Shown: positions 52,505 through 63,862, counted from the stretch's first letter. The stretch is 64,000 bases of DNA from Bactericera cockerelli (GCA_024516035.1 CM044963.1:19060113-19124112), one strand, 5' to 3'. Numbers and translations are program-made. Notes: a model not told the origin generated them from the letters alone.

Positions 52505-53940
52505 AGTTCAGAAGAAGGACCAAAATAAATTGAAAAGCACATAACAATAAAACTCAGTATTGAAAATTTTCAGTTAATTTTGCAAAAAAAATCTTTATTT
52601 TCCTCTACATTGAAACACAATACAAAAATATTTCAATACTATCTTATTTAGATATACTAAACATAGTGTGTTCAAGGGTACAAAATTTAGAAAAAATAAA
52701 TTGAAAACAAATATTATATTAATTTAAAATTGGAAGGACAGGAAAACACAATAAGTCTGAAAGGAAAATGAAAAAGAGACCAAAGCAGAAAATTGATAAC
52801 AATGATAACATATATGTAAATAAAATGAAATTGTAAAAAATATTCTGATGTTTTTTTTCTAGTCAATTTCGTTCAAAGAGAATATTAGATTAGATTATAT
52901 GTTTTTCATCTTTAGGTATATTATTCATGTGGACTATTCTACATATTTACTATGCTGTTGTGTAGATGAATTCATATAAAAGTGAATATTATAATTATTA
53001 TTATAATCTTCACTAGGTGTGATATTGAGAATAATGATAAGTTTTACGGATGAACTGATGCAACCAACCAAACAACATTTGTGAATTGGAATATTGAAAA
53101 ATTAAAGAGTTATAATGGATAATATTTTTTATTAACCAAGTTATTTGTAATTTGTGGCCTGAATGTTAAACATACATACTAGAAGGAGTACCCTTGTAAA
53201 ATATTGTGCTTTTTGATTAAAAAACTATAAATTAGAACTAAAAATAAGAATAGAACTCTGTCAAAAAATCTGTATAAAAATAATGTTTTAATTTAAAATG
53301 GACGGATTCAAAATACAAACATGTATACACAATTGTAATGAAGAACACAACAAAAAAATTCATTTGTTTTCAAAAGAATATTGAAAACAGATTCACTCTC
53401 AAACCTACAATAATTTAGAGAGATTACAAAACAACTTAGATAAAACTATATTTAAAACTGAACTACAATATTTTTAATAAATTAAGAATAGGGTACGGTA
53501 CATAGAGACATAAAGGCTTAGTGTATTCAATTTTCCCTGAATTTCAAATAATTTAGAATCAGTTTTTGTATACTATGTTTAAGTTCAGGTACCTAATCAT
53601 ATCCTATCATTTTTCCTGGAGCTTTTTTATCATTACATGATCAATTTAAATTTATTTAATTTAATTAAATAACTATGGGTACCAATTTTTCAAGGTGGAA
53701 AAATCAATGTCATCTGGTAATAATACTTAGCACATCTAACAGTGTGAAAACCTTACCCTTGGTCAAACCAATTGTTTACAAGCATAATATCATGTTTCAA
53801 ACAGTAAACATGAGTCATAAGTGATGAGTCCATAAGGTTATCCGGTTACAATGCACTCCAATGCAGCCAAGATATAAATTAAAATATAGAAAAATCTAGA
53901 TTATCTATTACATCACATCATCAACATCTGTCAAACGCTT
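52505..53940. other. AT-rich region downstream of the Lachesin-like gene
   Basis: Poor in repeats compared with its surroundings. AATAAAG on the minus strand near 52596 could be a polyadenylation signal, but a 3' UTR this long is conjecture. Confidence 0.35.
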
Positions 53941-54814
53941 ATGAAACACAATGACAGTCATCTTCATGTTGCTCGAAATTTCGAAGCAGAGATTTCAATG
54001 TGTAAAGAACGCCTAGCTGTGACGTCAGACGCTGATGTGTCAGTTCGCTCCATCCGCACGGAATTGAGACTGGGAGAGTTTAGAAAATGGACCGAAATGC
54101 CTCAAAGAGGCATTGGTGTCAAGTGGTTTCAATCCTGCCCAGCAACAAATAATTGGATATCAAATAAAAAAGGACTTACGAGCAGTGAATGGACAAATGC
54201 CATAAAATTGTCAATGAACTCAATGTCCAATCGAGCAACAGGAGGCCGTAGTGCGGGAATCCCCTCTGTAGGAACCCTACCTGCAGAGAGATGAAACTCA
54301 TGGAAACCATTCCCCATATCCGCGGCGTCTGTCCTCGATCTGAGAATCTTAGAAATAATGCTCACCACAAGATCAGAAGTTCATTGGCAAATTTCCTTAA
54401 AGAACAGAATTGGGAAGTATACGAGGAAGTTCATTGTGAAGCTATAACGGAGGACGGAAGTAAACAAAATCGTAGAGCTGATATTGTTGCCCTAGACAGA
54501 CAGAAAAACCGTGGCATGATTTAGACCCGACCCTTCGATGGGAAACTAACAATGAGTCTCAAGATATTGACATAAACGAAGAAAAGAGATCCATCTATGT
54601 TCCCACAATTCCCTATTTCCGTGAAAAGTACGGAATTGAACACTGGATCGTGTCTGGATTGTGGTTTGGCGTGCGAGGAACAGCATCACCGCACCTAAAA
54701 CAATTTTTCATAACCAATAATATACAAAGGCGAAGACTCGAAGAACTCTGTCTAACAGTTATGAAAGATACACTTCACATCATACAAAAACATTTATATT
54801 CAAACCAAAGTTGA
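53941..54814 (+). pseudogene. Decayed 3' end of a second R2-like element
   Basis: Plus-strand pieces in two or three frames: RLGEFRKWTEMPQRGIGVKW with NWISNKKGLTSSEWTNAIKL, then ANFLKEQNWEVYEEVHCEAI with NRRADIVALDRQKNRGMI, then DPTLRWETNNESQ with EEKRSIYVPTIPYFREKYGI. Each segment matches the C-terminal half of the 58326-60596 protein in order. Breaks at about 54294 and 54522 are a frameshift and a stop. Orientation is opposite to the other copy. Confidence 0.85.
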
Positions 54815-56438
54815 ACTCGAAAGAATAAAGAATAAACCTAAAGAATACTAGAAAGAATAAACCTCATCAGATAGAAGAAAGAAAAAAAATCTATGAATAC
54901 AATGTCCCTGATTGATTGTAATGCTGTGTCCGAAAGGCAACTACAATTTTGTAGCAGTCCGTTAAAATAATAAATTTTAATTGTTTCTCTCTAAGTTCAA
55001 AGTACTTGTAAGTGTACAGCTTTGTACATTAAACATCATCCAAGGATATATAATTAATCTACTTGAGAAACATGTCTTATCTATTATGGAAAATAGGTGC
55101 GTCTTCATCTCTATCATACCATGGAATGTAGGTGTGTGTGTACTGAATATAAAATTTAAATCACTCAACTTAAATATTTCAAAGCAAATCCTTCTAAACA
55201 TTATTATGAATAGGATGTTTCTCTGATTATTTAAAATAAAATAAAAATAATAATAGCTAGTTGTGATTAACAATCAAGAGTTTAAGACCCAATGGGATAA
55301 GAAAATGGCACACTCATTTTTTGATACTGGGTTAGGTAACATCTAGCTTCAATTCCTACCCAATGTAAATAATTCTGACAGAATATGGGCTTAACAGTTT
55401 CTTTTAAATCCTGTATTAGTTCTGATTTATTTTGGTATGATAAAATTCAATAGTTTTTTTTTTCATTGGTTTTTCCTACTTGAAATACTTGTGTCAAAAA
55501 ATATAATACTATGCAGGTATATTATAAAAATATTCTATTGCTGTTCATGGAGAAGGAATGTGGTAGTATTTATTAGAGCAATTCATAACAAATTAAAATT
55601 AGTAATTATTATAATATAAAGCTAAATAATATATTTAATAAAAACTATGGTACACACATTAGCTTCAAGAAAGAGATAGATTAAAAGAGGTTGATGATTG
55701 AAGTGAAAGAATCATACTCTTCAAATTTATCTCATTGTTTGAAATGTTACATTGAGAACCAACTTCTATCCAAGGTACAAATTTACTATCTTTAAAATAA
55801 AATTGAAAATGGTGACCATTGTAATTTTGATTGCTAAGTGAAGTTTCTGTTCAAATTCATGAGATAGTATTGTATGTCTACCTACTAAGATTTTTTACTT
55901 TCCTTATCCTATAAAAAGGAAAGTAATGAAATCACCAAATTAAAAAAAAAAACATACTATTTATTAAAGTTATAATCAGAGAATGTTGTTCATAAAGTTC
56001 CTACTGATTTAAAAGTGCTCATCATTAACCAAGGATTCTGAGTATTTAATCCAGGCAATCAATGGCACAAAACTATGTAAAAATTAGAATGGTAAAATGT
56101 ATATAAAAAATTATGTCACACAATTTGCATTATTGATATGTACCTACCTCTTTATTACATGGTGAGTATTAGAGGGAGGCAAGATTACTTCTTAATGGCA
56201 TAAAAGAGGGTTTCCTTTTGAAAAGCTTGAACTAAGATAATGGTTAAAAGCCTTAATACTGTTTTGTACTATTTAAAATTAGATAAAGAGATTCTTTGAT
56301 GATCAAAGCTGAAATTTAAATTTTGTTGCCAGTATTTTCTTTCTTGAACATTGATCAAAGCACTTGGTTTTAGTTGATCAGATTCAAATGAAAAAATAAT
56401 CAATGTCAAATACAAAAAAGGTCACATTTCTACACCAA
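54815..56438. other. AT-rich region, probable 3' UTR of the Lachesin-like gene in part
   Basis: No repeats except an element S hairpin (55890) and no other gene. The unbroken unique sequence next to the stop at 56439 is consistent with 3' UTR. Confidence 0.4.
55890..55935 (+). mobile_element. Element S terminal hairpin fragment
   Basis: ACTTTCCTTATCCTATAAAA followed by AGGAAAGTAATGAAATCACC; only the hairpin end is present. Confidence 0.5.
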
Positions 56439-57545
56439 TTACCTCTGGAAAAATCTCCCTACCAAAGTCCCTAGAACTAATTGTGCCAATAATATGGTTG
56501 TTGTACTCATGGTGGTGATGGATGCATCGGATGGTCTGGTCTGGCCACAAGCGGGAGGACATACTGGGATGATAGACTCAAAGAGCTCCACAGTTTTTTC
56601 TGAAGTTCCCAGCTTGTTAGCTGCTCTACATAAGTATGTTCCATACTGACGTTTTTCAATGGTGATAATTCTGATAGTTGTGTCCGTAAACTCATCTGCA
56701 GTAGCAAAATGTGAAATACTGTAATGTTGATTGTTAGCCAAGACTTGTTGAGTGTCTTCTTTAATCCATACAATAGCGGGTGGAGGGTATGCTTCAACAT
56801 GACACACAAGATCCATGTCATACTGAAGTGCTTGGCCTAGACGTGGCTTTGGCACAGTAATGACGGGAGCAAACTCTACTTCTACGGCAATGTTTCTCCT
56901 TGTTCCTTTCCCTACACCATTCTCAGCAACACAATAGTAGGTACCTCTATCTTCCTTGGTGATTTGAGGGATTTTTAAAATGCTCCCTCTGTAAATACTT
57001 CCACCAGTTGGTAGAATGGCATTGTTTTCACGTCGCCATGATATTCTAGGTGAAGGATGACCACCGGCATAACATTCAAGTTGCACAGGTTGACCTTCAC
57101 TAACTACCAATGATCTTGTGGAGTTGTCGGAAATCACAGGAGGTCTACGTACCTGTAGATCAACTTCTGCAGATATTTTGTTGTTTATTCCAATGATGAC
57201 TTGACATCGGTAGTAGCCAGCATCTGTTTCCTGGATATCTTTGACAAGCAATGTGTAGGTAGAACTGGCTGTGTCATAACGAATGGCAAACCGAGAATCT
57301 CTTATGATAAGTGAACTACCTGTGGTGATGGGCAGAGGCTCTGTGACTTTGTTCCGATCCACCTTCATCCAGATTACAGGATAGTCTTGGGCATACTGAA
57401 CAGAGCACTTGAGCTCAACTGTACCTCCGATATCTTTGATTTGCTCTTGAGAAATGTAAGAAATGGTTGGAGTCCTCTGAGCACTAACAAAGTTTATTAA
57501 AGTATAGAAAAGTATGAAACTAGAAATATAAATTCTGGATTCCAT
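56439..57545 (-). CDS. Lac: Lachesin-like GPI-anchored Ig-domain cell adhesion protein
   Basis: An uninterrupted 368-codon frame on the minus strand. I place the start at the ATG giving MESRIYISSFILFYTLINFV, a signal peptide ending near VSA, rather than upstream at a TTG. Three Ig domains follow: one V-like (LKCSVQ to YRCQV), then two I/C2-like (LECYAGG to YYCVAEN, and LVCHVEA to YLCRAAN). The C-terminus PACGQTRPSD followed by a hydrophobic stretch looks like a GPI-anchor signal. Length and domain order match insect Lachesin, which supports homophilic adhesion in neurons and septate junctions of epithelia such as trachea. It is nested, same strand, in a PKC intron and has no intron in its coding part, so it may be a natural single-exon gene or an old retrocopy; the frame is intact. 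Confidence 0.9.
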   Translation of the reverse strand: MESRIYISSFILFYTLINFVSAQRTPTISYISQEQIKDIGGTVELKCSVQYAQDYPVIWMKVDRNKVTEPLPITTGSSLIIRDSRFAIRYDTASSTYTLLVKDIQETDAGYYRCQVIIGINNKISAEVDLQVRRPPVISDNSTRSLVVSEGQPVQLECYAGGHPSPRISWRRENNAILPTGGSIYRGSILKIPQITKEDRGTYYCVAENGVGKGTRRNIAVEVEFAPVITVPKPRLGQALQYDMDLVCHVEAYPPPAIVWIKEDTQQVLANNQHYSISHFATADEFTDTTIRIITIEKRQYGTYLCRAANKLGTSEKTVELFESIIPVCPPACGQTRPSDASITTMSTTTILLAQLVLGTLVGRFFQR

Positions 57546-58325
57546 TGCAAAATATGTAAACAAGGATAGGTATTATGAACTAGATTTCAAAACTTTCCAT
57601 GAAGGAGTGTAAACATTCAAATGGTAAATATTTTTGAGCAAGTGATCATTACGAAACACGATTGAGATGTCAAGAAGTAGTTAGAAACACTCCCTGAGCA
57701 GAGTTAATTAATTAAACTTCTCTTCCCTTTAAAGAATTAATTATGATTCTAAATAATTACTTAAATTTAACAATTAAATTTCTCTACACCACCGCCCAAG
57801 TAAACAATTTTTTAGCCTAAAAAACATGAAATAATCTACGTCACGAATTTGCCTGGGGGAGGGAGGAGGACTTCGGGTGCGTTCGTAACTTCTCGGAAAC
57901 TAAACGCAGTGAAGTGTCCCGCACACAGTCGGGAATTTGCGATATCACAAAACAGTCATGCGCGTTAAATAACGCCCAAAATTTCAAGACATTTTTGCAT
58001 TCAGTTAAAAATAATGTGTAAACTTCAATGAATAAACATTAATTGGGAATAACACAACTCAAAAATAATAAGCACAGAAACTTTCGTAAAGAGAGAAATG
58101 CTTGTTAGCCGCCTTCCTGCTCACCAGCAGGTTGCCAAGATGACAAAGGGTACCAGATCGTGTAGGTATATGCAGAGATATTATAGATGAAATTTTATTA
58201 GGAAGATGTCTTGAGCTGTTTAATGATAATTTGAATTTAGGGGAAGTTTGTATGTGAAGATAGATTTGGATGAAAATTAAATGTTGAAATATTTGAGGGT
58301 GATGAATATTGGGTCAATGACACTA
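57546..58325 (-). promoter_or_regulatory. Candidate 5' UTR/promoter region of the Lachesin-like gene
   Basis: Upstream of the nested gene; 57850-57960 is locally GC-richer (GGGGGAGGGAGGAGGACTTC). Proximal flank only; no specific promoter element identified. The far part overlaps the 3' end of the R2-like element. Confidence 0.3.
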
Positions 58326-60596
58326 CTAGATTCCATATATGTGGTTTCTCAGAATGAGGATGGAGGATCTAACAACTGACTGAGAAATGGTTTTGAGAGT
58401 TGCTTCTTTGATGTTGAATTCTGTTGAGAAATTTTTCATGAATGAGGTAATTGTGCCTCTTGCTCCTATCAACAAACCTCTCACATCTATTTCATCAAGG
58501 TCATATTTCTCTTTATAATATGGTACTGTTGGTAAATATATTGCCCTTTTTTCCATGTTCACCTCATCTGGTTGATCTGGTCCCATCTCAAAACGAATTG
58601 TTGGATCGATAATTATTCCACTTTTCTTCTGTCTATCAATCGCAATAATATCAATCCTCCTTGATGAACCATCAGTTGCTATACCTTGTACCTCTTCAAA
58701 GACCTCATATTTGTTGGCTAATTCTTTTGCTATTATTGATCGTACTGTGTTGTGTCTGTTGATCCTTGTGAGGTGACCAAAGGGGCATGATCCCAATACG
58801 TGAGCCAGTGTTTCTGTGGGTAGATTCTCGCCTTTACAACGGCGGCACTGGTTTCCATCTTGGGACCTTCCTGGGATCGCTCTCACAGCAGATGAATTAG
58901 TACACATTTTAAATAGTTCTGTGTATTCACTTGTAGTTAGGCCTTCTTTGGTGGTGAGCCACTTGTTATGACTTTTGACTTCGCTGAACATTGATACCCC
59001 TATTCCTTTAGATTTAAGTTCAGACCATTTGGTGTACTCCTGGAGGCGTAGATTGTCTCTTATTTTCTTGGTGTTCAAGTCATCAATATTGGCAATGTTA
59101 AGAGTTACGAGACACTTGGATATTTCACTGTCTAGGTTTTTAATTTTCTTGATGACACCATCTTGTTTCTGTAAGCTTTTATATAGATTTAATCTTTGAA
59201 TTAATATTTCCCAGGAGAAACGGAAGACATTCAGGCCTCTTAGGTTTTTGTCTGAATAGAGGGAAGAGTCTGGTACATCTTTAGGAAGGTCAAGAATTTG
59301 CTTAACTGCTGATCTCACCATTTTGTCTAGATCATCTACAAAAGGAACAGTCCATTTATCAATGGGAGTGTGTTGCAGTTTAAATGTTAGCATAGGCCAA
59401 ACATAGGTATTAAGAATATTTAATTTTTGTTCAGCCTTGAGATAAGGGGATTTTACTATTTTCGTTATTTTTTCATTTAGGGTAGCAATAGTTGTTACTT
59501 TATCAAGGACAATTTGATCTGTCAAGTTTGTTCCCAGATATTTAATACTGTTTGAACACCCTGCTGGTTTGATGGTGAAGTTGTTAATGGTAAATTCATC
59601 TTCAACAAGACTCCCATTTTTAATTACAATACACTGAGTTTTAGTGGGGTTTAGAGACATACCCAATTCATTAAAACGGTTTTCGATGATGTTGAACATG
59701 GTTTTGGCTGATTCGATTGATTTACACAGTACACAGATGTCATCTGCAAAGGCTTGTGTTAACATTTTAACATTTTCTACTATTTTAACACCCAAGCTGT
59801 TTACAAGACCATCTTCTGTTGTCTCATCAATGATATGATTTGTAGCTATGTTGTAAAGAAGTGGAGACAAAGGGGCACCTTGCATCAGTCCTTGTCTGAT
59901 TATGATAGGGGTAGATTTATCATTACGAAGTTCAAGAACTATCTCATTATCTGTTTGACAGTTGTTGATAATGTTTTTAAGAGAGTCTGGTGCACTTGAT
60001 TTGTCCAGAGATTTCTTTACTTGGGCATGTCCAACATTATTATACGCCTGGTTGATATCTAAAAATAAGCAGACAAGGTCAGACTTTTCAGATCTGGCTG
60101 TTTCTAGGGCCTTTTCAACAATGGCCAGATTAATGGAGCAGCCTGGTTTAGAAATAAAACCTCTTTGGTTAGAATTAATAACAGTATAGTCTCTGAGTTT
60201 CTTCTCCAAAATCTTTTCAAAACAGCGTCTTAAGATAGGCAAGATGGTGATGGGTCTCCAATTTTTAATTTCTTCTGTTAATCCCCCTTTATCTATGAAA
60301 ACAGTTCTTGCTTTTTTTAAGCATGGCACAACTTGCTCAAGAGTTAGCATCCTGTTGAATACCCTGTGAAGAATGATGTTAACCCCTTTGATTCTTAATG
60401 CCCTTGTAAGTACACCGTCTGGACCAGAGGATGAATCTAGATTCATAGACTTGATTGTTTTATCAATTTCTTCTTCAGATATTGTTTCAAGATCATCTCT
60501 TGAGCTTGTATTAGATGTATTAGGAGTAGTGTCAGTATGTGGATTAGATTGTCCAAGGTTTGATTTAAAGTCATGGTCTCCATTTTGATGGGACAA
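58326..60596 (-). CDS. R2-like reverse transcriptase with restriction-like endonuclease
   Basis: A 757-codon open frame on the minus strand, apparently 5'-truncated. RT motifs: KNWRPITILPILRRCFEKIL, SNQRGFISKPGCS, LFLDINQAYNNVGHAQV, RQGLMQGAPLSPLLYNI and the catalytic AFADDICVL. C-terminally a CCHC cluster (CRRCKGENLPTETLAHVLGS followed by C) and RINRHN precede RRIDIIAIDRQKKSGIIIDP, an arrangement typical of the restriction-like endonucleases of R2-type elements. The N-terminal zinc-finger/Myb region is missing. In a shifted frame just upstream (to about 60750) RRKAVRKVIDEK is recognisable, so a frameshift separates it from the main ORF. The copy lies outside rDNA. Confidence 0.85.
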   Translation of the reverse strand: MSHQNGDHDFKSNLGQSNPHTDTTPNTSNTSSRDDLETISEEEIDKTIKSMNLDSSSGPDGVLTRALRIKGVNIILHRVFNRMLTLEQVVPCLKKARTVFIDKGGLTEEIKNWRPITILPILRRCFEKILEKKLRDYTVINSNQRGFISKPGCSINLAIVEKALETARSEKSDLVCLFLDINQAYNNVGHAQVKKSLDKSSAPDSLKNIINNCQTDNEIVLELRNDKSTPIIIRQGLMQGAPLSPLLYNIATNHIIDETTEDGLVNSLGVKIVENVKMLTQAFADDICVLCKSIESAKTMFNIIENRFNELGMSLNPTKTQCIVIKNGSLVEDEFTINNFTIKPAGCSNSIKYLGTNLTDQIVLDKVTTIATLNEKITKIVKSPYLKAEQKLNILNTYVWPMLTFKLQHTPIDKWTVPFVDDLDKMVRSAVKQILDLPKDVPDSSLYSDKNLRGLNVFRFSWEILIQRLNLYKSLQKQDGVIKKIKNLDSEISKCLVTLNIANIDDLNTKKIRDNLRLQEYTKWSELKSKGIGVSMFSEVKSHNKWLTTKEGLTTSEYTELFKMCTNSSAVRAIPGRSQDGNQCRRCKGENLPTETLAHVLGSCPFGHLTRINRHNTVRSIIAKELANKYEVFEEVQGIATDGSSRRIDIIAIDRQKKSGIIIDPTIRFEMGPDQPDEVNMEKRAIYLPTVPYYKEKYDLDEIDVRGLLIGARGTITSFMKNFSTEFNIKEATLKTISQSVVRSSILILRNHIYGI

Positions 60597-60800
60597 ACCC
60601 TGGATTTCTCGTCAATCACCTTCCTGACAGCCTTCTTCCTACAGTTGTAGTATTGAAATTGAATTGTTTCATAGGTATATGCTTCTCTTCTTTTTTCACG
60701 ATCCCTCTTAGTTCTTCTCTGGGGGTTGGATGAGTCAGAGTACTTTGAATTTTGGGTAGTGATTGTATCTGGAATGTTACACTTTCGTTTGTGAGGTAAT
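60597..60800 (-). pseudogene. Frameshifted upstream part of the R2-like element
   Basis: On the minus strand a frame reading KRDREKRREAYTYETIQFQ then YYNCRKKAVRKVIDEKSRVC resembles the basic region before the RT of R2-type proteins. It is out of register with the ORF starting at 60596. The upstream end meets a SINE at about 60810. Confidence 0.6.
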
Positions 60801-60814
60801 CACCAGAGATTAGA

Positions 60815-60990
60815 CCATCAGAGTCGTGTTTCCAGAGGTCGTGGGTTCGAAACCCAGCTATGACATGAAAAGTTATTCTCCCATTTGGGATTTTTACCAC
60901 ATAATAATATGTCTTGGGCTTACTGCTGGAATAATGGGACTTTAATAGTCCTTATCGGGCAGTATAAAAAAGGCGATATTATTATTATTA
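60815..60990 (+). mobile_element. tRNA-derived SINE family C, 5'-degenerate
   Basis: GTCGTGGGTTCGAAACCCAG and the typical 3' body GGCTTACTGCTGGAATAATG, ending in (ATT)n. Confidence 0.8.
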
Positions 60991-61433
60991 TTTGTTGATG
61001 GCCGGGTCGAGTTGCTCATGTTGGCTGTTAGCTCACAGTGGGCAATACCTTTCCACCCATCACAGAGATGCGTGGAGCCCTGTGATTGGTGGAAACTTGG
61101 AGCTGGCAGCAGACATAAGTATTTGAATTCGGCGGCCCTTGAACCCAATTGTAACGCATTTTATAGACTGTCAGCGCAAGAGAGCGTGTCCCATTATGCC
61201 AAGAGCTAACCCAGGATCTTAAAATGCCTCGAATTTTATATTAATTAATTTTAAAACAACAAGATGATAAAACGTTTATAAGTAAAAAATTTCCTTCATC
61301 TGGACACCATTTGGTAGTGAGCCAAGGATACTGGCCGCATTGCCCCTCTGTATGTCCAGAGAAAAACTTGTCTTATGAAATTTATTAATTAATTATATTT
61401 TTCTTCTTTTGTAAATAAAATGTGATTGAAATA

Positions 61434-62222
61434 TCTATATCTATAAAAGAAAGCTGTCTGTATGTATGTGTGTGTGTGTGTATGTATGTATGTTCTTTAT
61501 ACAAATCCACACCGTTTGACCGAGAAACCTGAAATTTTGCACATAGGTCCGCTTGGATCAGGAAATTCTTCTAGGCTAGATTATATCTCCCTGAGGTTAA
61601 GCTACAATGAGTAAGGATAAAAAATAGATGGGTGACGCAAAAAAAAATGCACGTTTTTTGACATAAATGACATTTTTTCTCGAAATTTGTCGCGACGACC
61701 TATCAACTCAAAGCGAGAAAGTTTTAGGCAAGGGCTTGAGTTTTCAATTGACATATCGATCGCGAATTTCTGATGAGCCGTTCTTGAGCTACGCCGGGTA
61801 AGGTAAAAAAATGGATGGGTAACATGTAAAATATTCACGTTTTTTGACCTAAATGACATTTTTTCTCGAAATTTGAAGTGACGACCTATCAACTCAGAGC
61901 GAGAAAGTTTTAGGCAAGGGTTTAGGCTTTCATTTGACATATTGATCGCGAAATTCTGATGAGCCATTCTTGAGCTACGCCGGGGAAGGCCAGAAAATAG
62001 ATGGGCGACAAAAAATATTCAGGTTTTTTTTCAAACCTAAATGACATTTTGTGTGTGTGTGTGTGGTGTGTGTGTGTGTGGTGTGTGTGGTGTGTGGTGT
62101 GTGTGTGTGTGGTGTGTGTGTGTGTATGGTGTGTGTGTGTATGGTGGTGTGTGTGGTGTGTGTGTGGTGTGTGTGTGTGGTGTGTGTGGTGTGTGTGTGG
62201 TGTGTGTGTGGTGTGTGTGTGT

Positions 62223-62308
<86 letters not shown>

Positions 62309-62504
62309 TGTGTGGTGTGTGGTGTGTGTGTGTGTGGTGTGGTGTGTGTGTGGTGTGTGTGTGTGTGTGGTGTGTGCGTGTGTGGCGTGTGTGCGTGTGT
62401 GTGGTGTGTGTTGTGTGTATGTGGATGTGTGTGTGGGTGGGTGGGTGTGTGTGTGCGTTGTGTGTGTTTGATGGGCTGGCGAAGCGGCGGGTGTAACCCG
62501 CTAG
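61434..62504 (+). mobile_element. Non-autonomous Helitron with large (GT)n core
   Basis: Starts TCTATATCTATAAAAGAAAG after A and ends with a GCGGGTGTAACCCGC hairpin plus CTAG before T. It interrupts a foldback element, and the uninterrupted arm at 63345 shows the original GAAATA|TTAATTA, so insertion was exactly between A and T with no duplication. The interior has two ~130-base repeats (GCGAGAAAGTTTTAGGCAAG) and (GT)n. Confidence 0.88.
62048..62470 (+). repeat. (GT)n-rich microsatellite
   Basis: About 420 bases of TGTGTG with scattered GGTG interruptions inside the Helitron. The Cys/Val-rich open frames here are artefacts. Confidence 0.95.
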
Positions 62505-62635
62505 TTAATTATAAAAAATGGGTTTTTTTGGAATAATAATCCACAGGCCTTTAAGACTTGGATTAAAGATCAGTCGATATTAAAGAATTTGAAATAAAAT
62601 ATATATACGAGAAAGAATAATAATAATAATAAAGT

Positions 62636-62930
62636 AGTCACCGTGGCAGAGTGAGTTAGCGCGCTAGGCATTGCACACATGGTGACCTGAGTTCGATCCC
62701 CGGCGGAGCAGGAATTTTTCTGCTCTATAGTAGTTCGGGGTTCACTCATACCTCGTGAGGAAAAATGAGTTTACTTGTATGAATTACGAAAAGTGGTGGC
62801 ATTACCAGAGTAAAAAGAAAAGAATGTAATAGAATAATTGGAAAAAAATAAAGGAGGCTCTTAGTAATGCTGCGATACCCACAAAAATTGTGAAGAGGCC
62901 TTGTGCTTCACCATAAATAAAACCATATAT
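62636..62930 (+). mobile_element. tRNA-derived SINE, family G
   Basis: Head GTCACCGTGGCAGAGTGAGT, B box GAGTTCGATCCCCGGCGG, then CTCATACCTCGTGAGGAAAA and a diverged tail. It faces the copy at 62935-63215 in an inverted pair inside a foldback element. Confidence 0.8.
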
Positions 62931-62934
62931 AATA

Positions 62935-63215
62935 ATAATAATGCTTTTTCTTTGTGTTATTTTGTCACAATTTTAATGGGTAGCGCAGAATCATAGGACT
63001 CTACCACTTTAAATTTACAATATCTTGTATTTGTTTTTGCCTATGATTCTGCCACTGGTCGCTGCTTCACATCAAAGCAGCTACTCATTTTTCCTCACGA
63101 GGTATGAGTGGACCCCGAACATCCAAGTACAGAAAAATTCCTACACCGCTGGGGATCGAACCCAGGTGCGTGCAATGCCTCGTGCGCTAACTCACTCTGC
63201 CACGGTGACTACTTC
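62935..63215 (-). mobile_element. tRNA-derived SINE, family G
   Basis: AATGCTTTTTCTTTGTGTTA body on the left, then GGGGATCGAACCCAGG and AACTCACTCTGCCACGGTGA on the right: same family as 33565, minus strand. Confidence 0.82.
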
Positions 63216-63584
63216 ATTAGTATTATTCTTTCTCGTTTATTTTATTTCAAATTCTCTAATATCGACTGATCTTTAATCCAAGTCTTAAAGGCCTGTGGAT
63301 TTTTAATATTATTATTCCAAAAAATCCATTTTTTGTAATTAATATTTCAATCACACTTTATTTACAAAAGAAGAAAAATATAATTAATTAATAAATTTCA
63401 TAAGACAAGTTTTTCTCTGAACATACAGAGATGCTACCAGATGCTGTCCAGATGAAGGAAATTTTTTACTTATAAATGTTATCATCTTGTTGTTTTAAAA
63501 TTAATTAACATAATTAATAATCGTCTTAAATATAATTACAGTGACTGCCAATAAATAATGGAATTTTGCTTTCAAACAACTCAC

Positions 63585-63813
63585 CCTCATTTGATTCTTG
63601 AGTGTCGCCAGGTCGGTTCCCTCGGCGGGCACGGGCACATTGTAGAACTCGCCTTCCTCCTCCGTGAGCAGCTTGTACCACCCGTCCACGGGCGCCTTGA
63701 TCAGCTCCGAGATCCCGAAGGAGAGAGAGCCCATGAAATCGTTCCTGGAGGTGCGGTCCCAGTCCCACACCTCTATGAGGAGGCGGCGGTCCTTGTCTTC
63801 AGGCTTGAGCTCA
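63585..63813 (-). CDS. Pkc53E: Conventional PKC, C2-domain exon
   Basis: The acceptor cctcccccag and a donor GAGG|GTGAGT bound 229 bases. After one base completing a split codon it encodes [60 protein letters not shown] and [16 protein letters not shown]. This is the C-terminal half of a PKC C2 domain: the aspartates in [11 protein letters not shown] are the calcium ligands of calcium-dependent PKCs, so this is a conventional isoform. The GWYKLL and EGEFYNVP segments fix the family. Earlier exons (C1A, C1B, start of C2) lie beyond the right edge. Confidence 0.95.
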
Positions 63814-63862
63814 CTGGGGGAGGGGCGGGAGAGCAGAGAGGTAACACGGTACCAGTGATGAT

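Larger units (their letters stand above)
61235..63505. mobile_element. Foldback element, arms split by a Helitron
   Basis: Left arm 61235-61433 plus 62505-62640; right arm about 63210-63505 in inverse order (AACAAGATGATAAAACGTTT against AATGTTATCATCTTGTTGTT; CCTTTAAGACTTGGATTAAA against its inverse). The centre holds two inverted family G SINEs. No coding capacity. Confidence 0.85.

Noticed and set aside
56507..56821. 104-codon ORF inside the Lachesin-like gene
   Set aside because: Alternative-frame shadow of the Ig-domain coding sequence.
58326..60596. Canonical R2 at the 28S target
   Set aside because: The flanks show no 28S rDNA sequence, so although the protein is R2-like the copy is not at the usual site.
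62001..62536. Cysteine/valine-rich proteins
   Set aside because: Translation of a (GT)n microsatellite.
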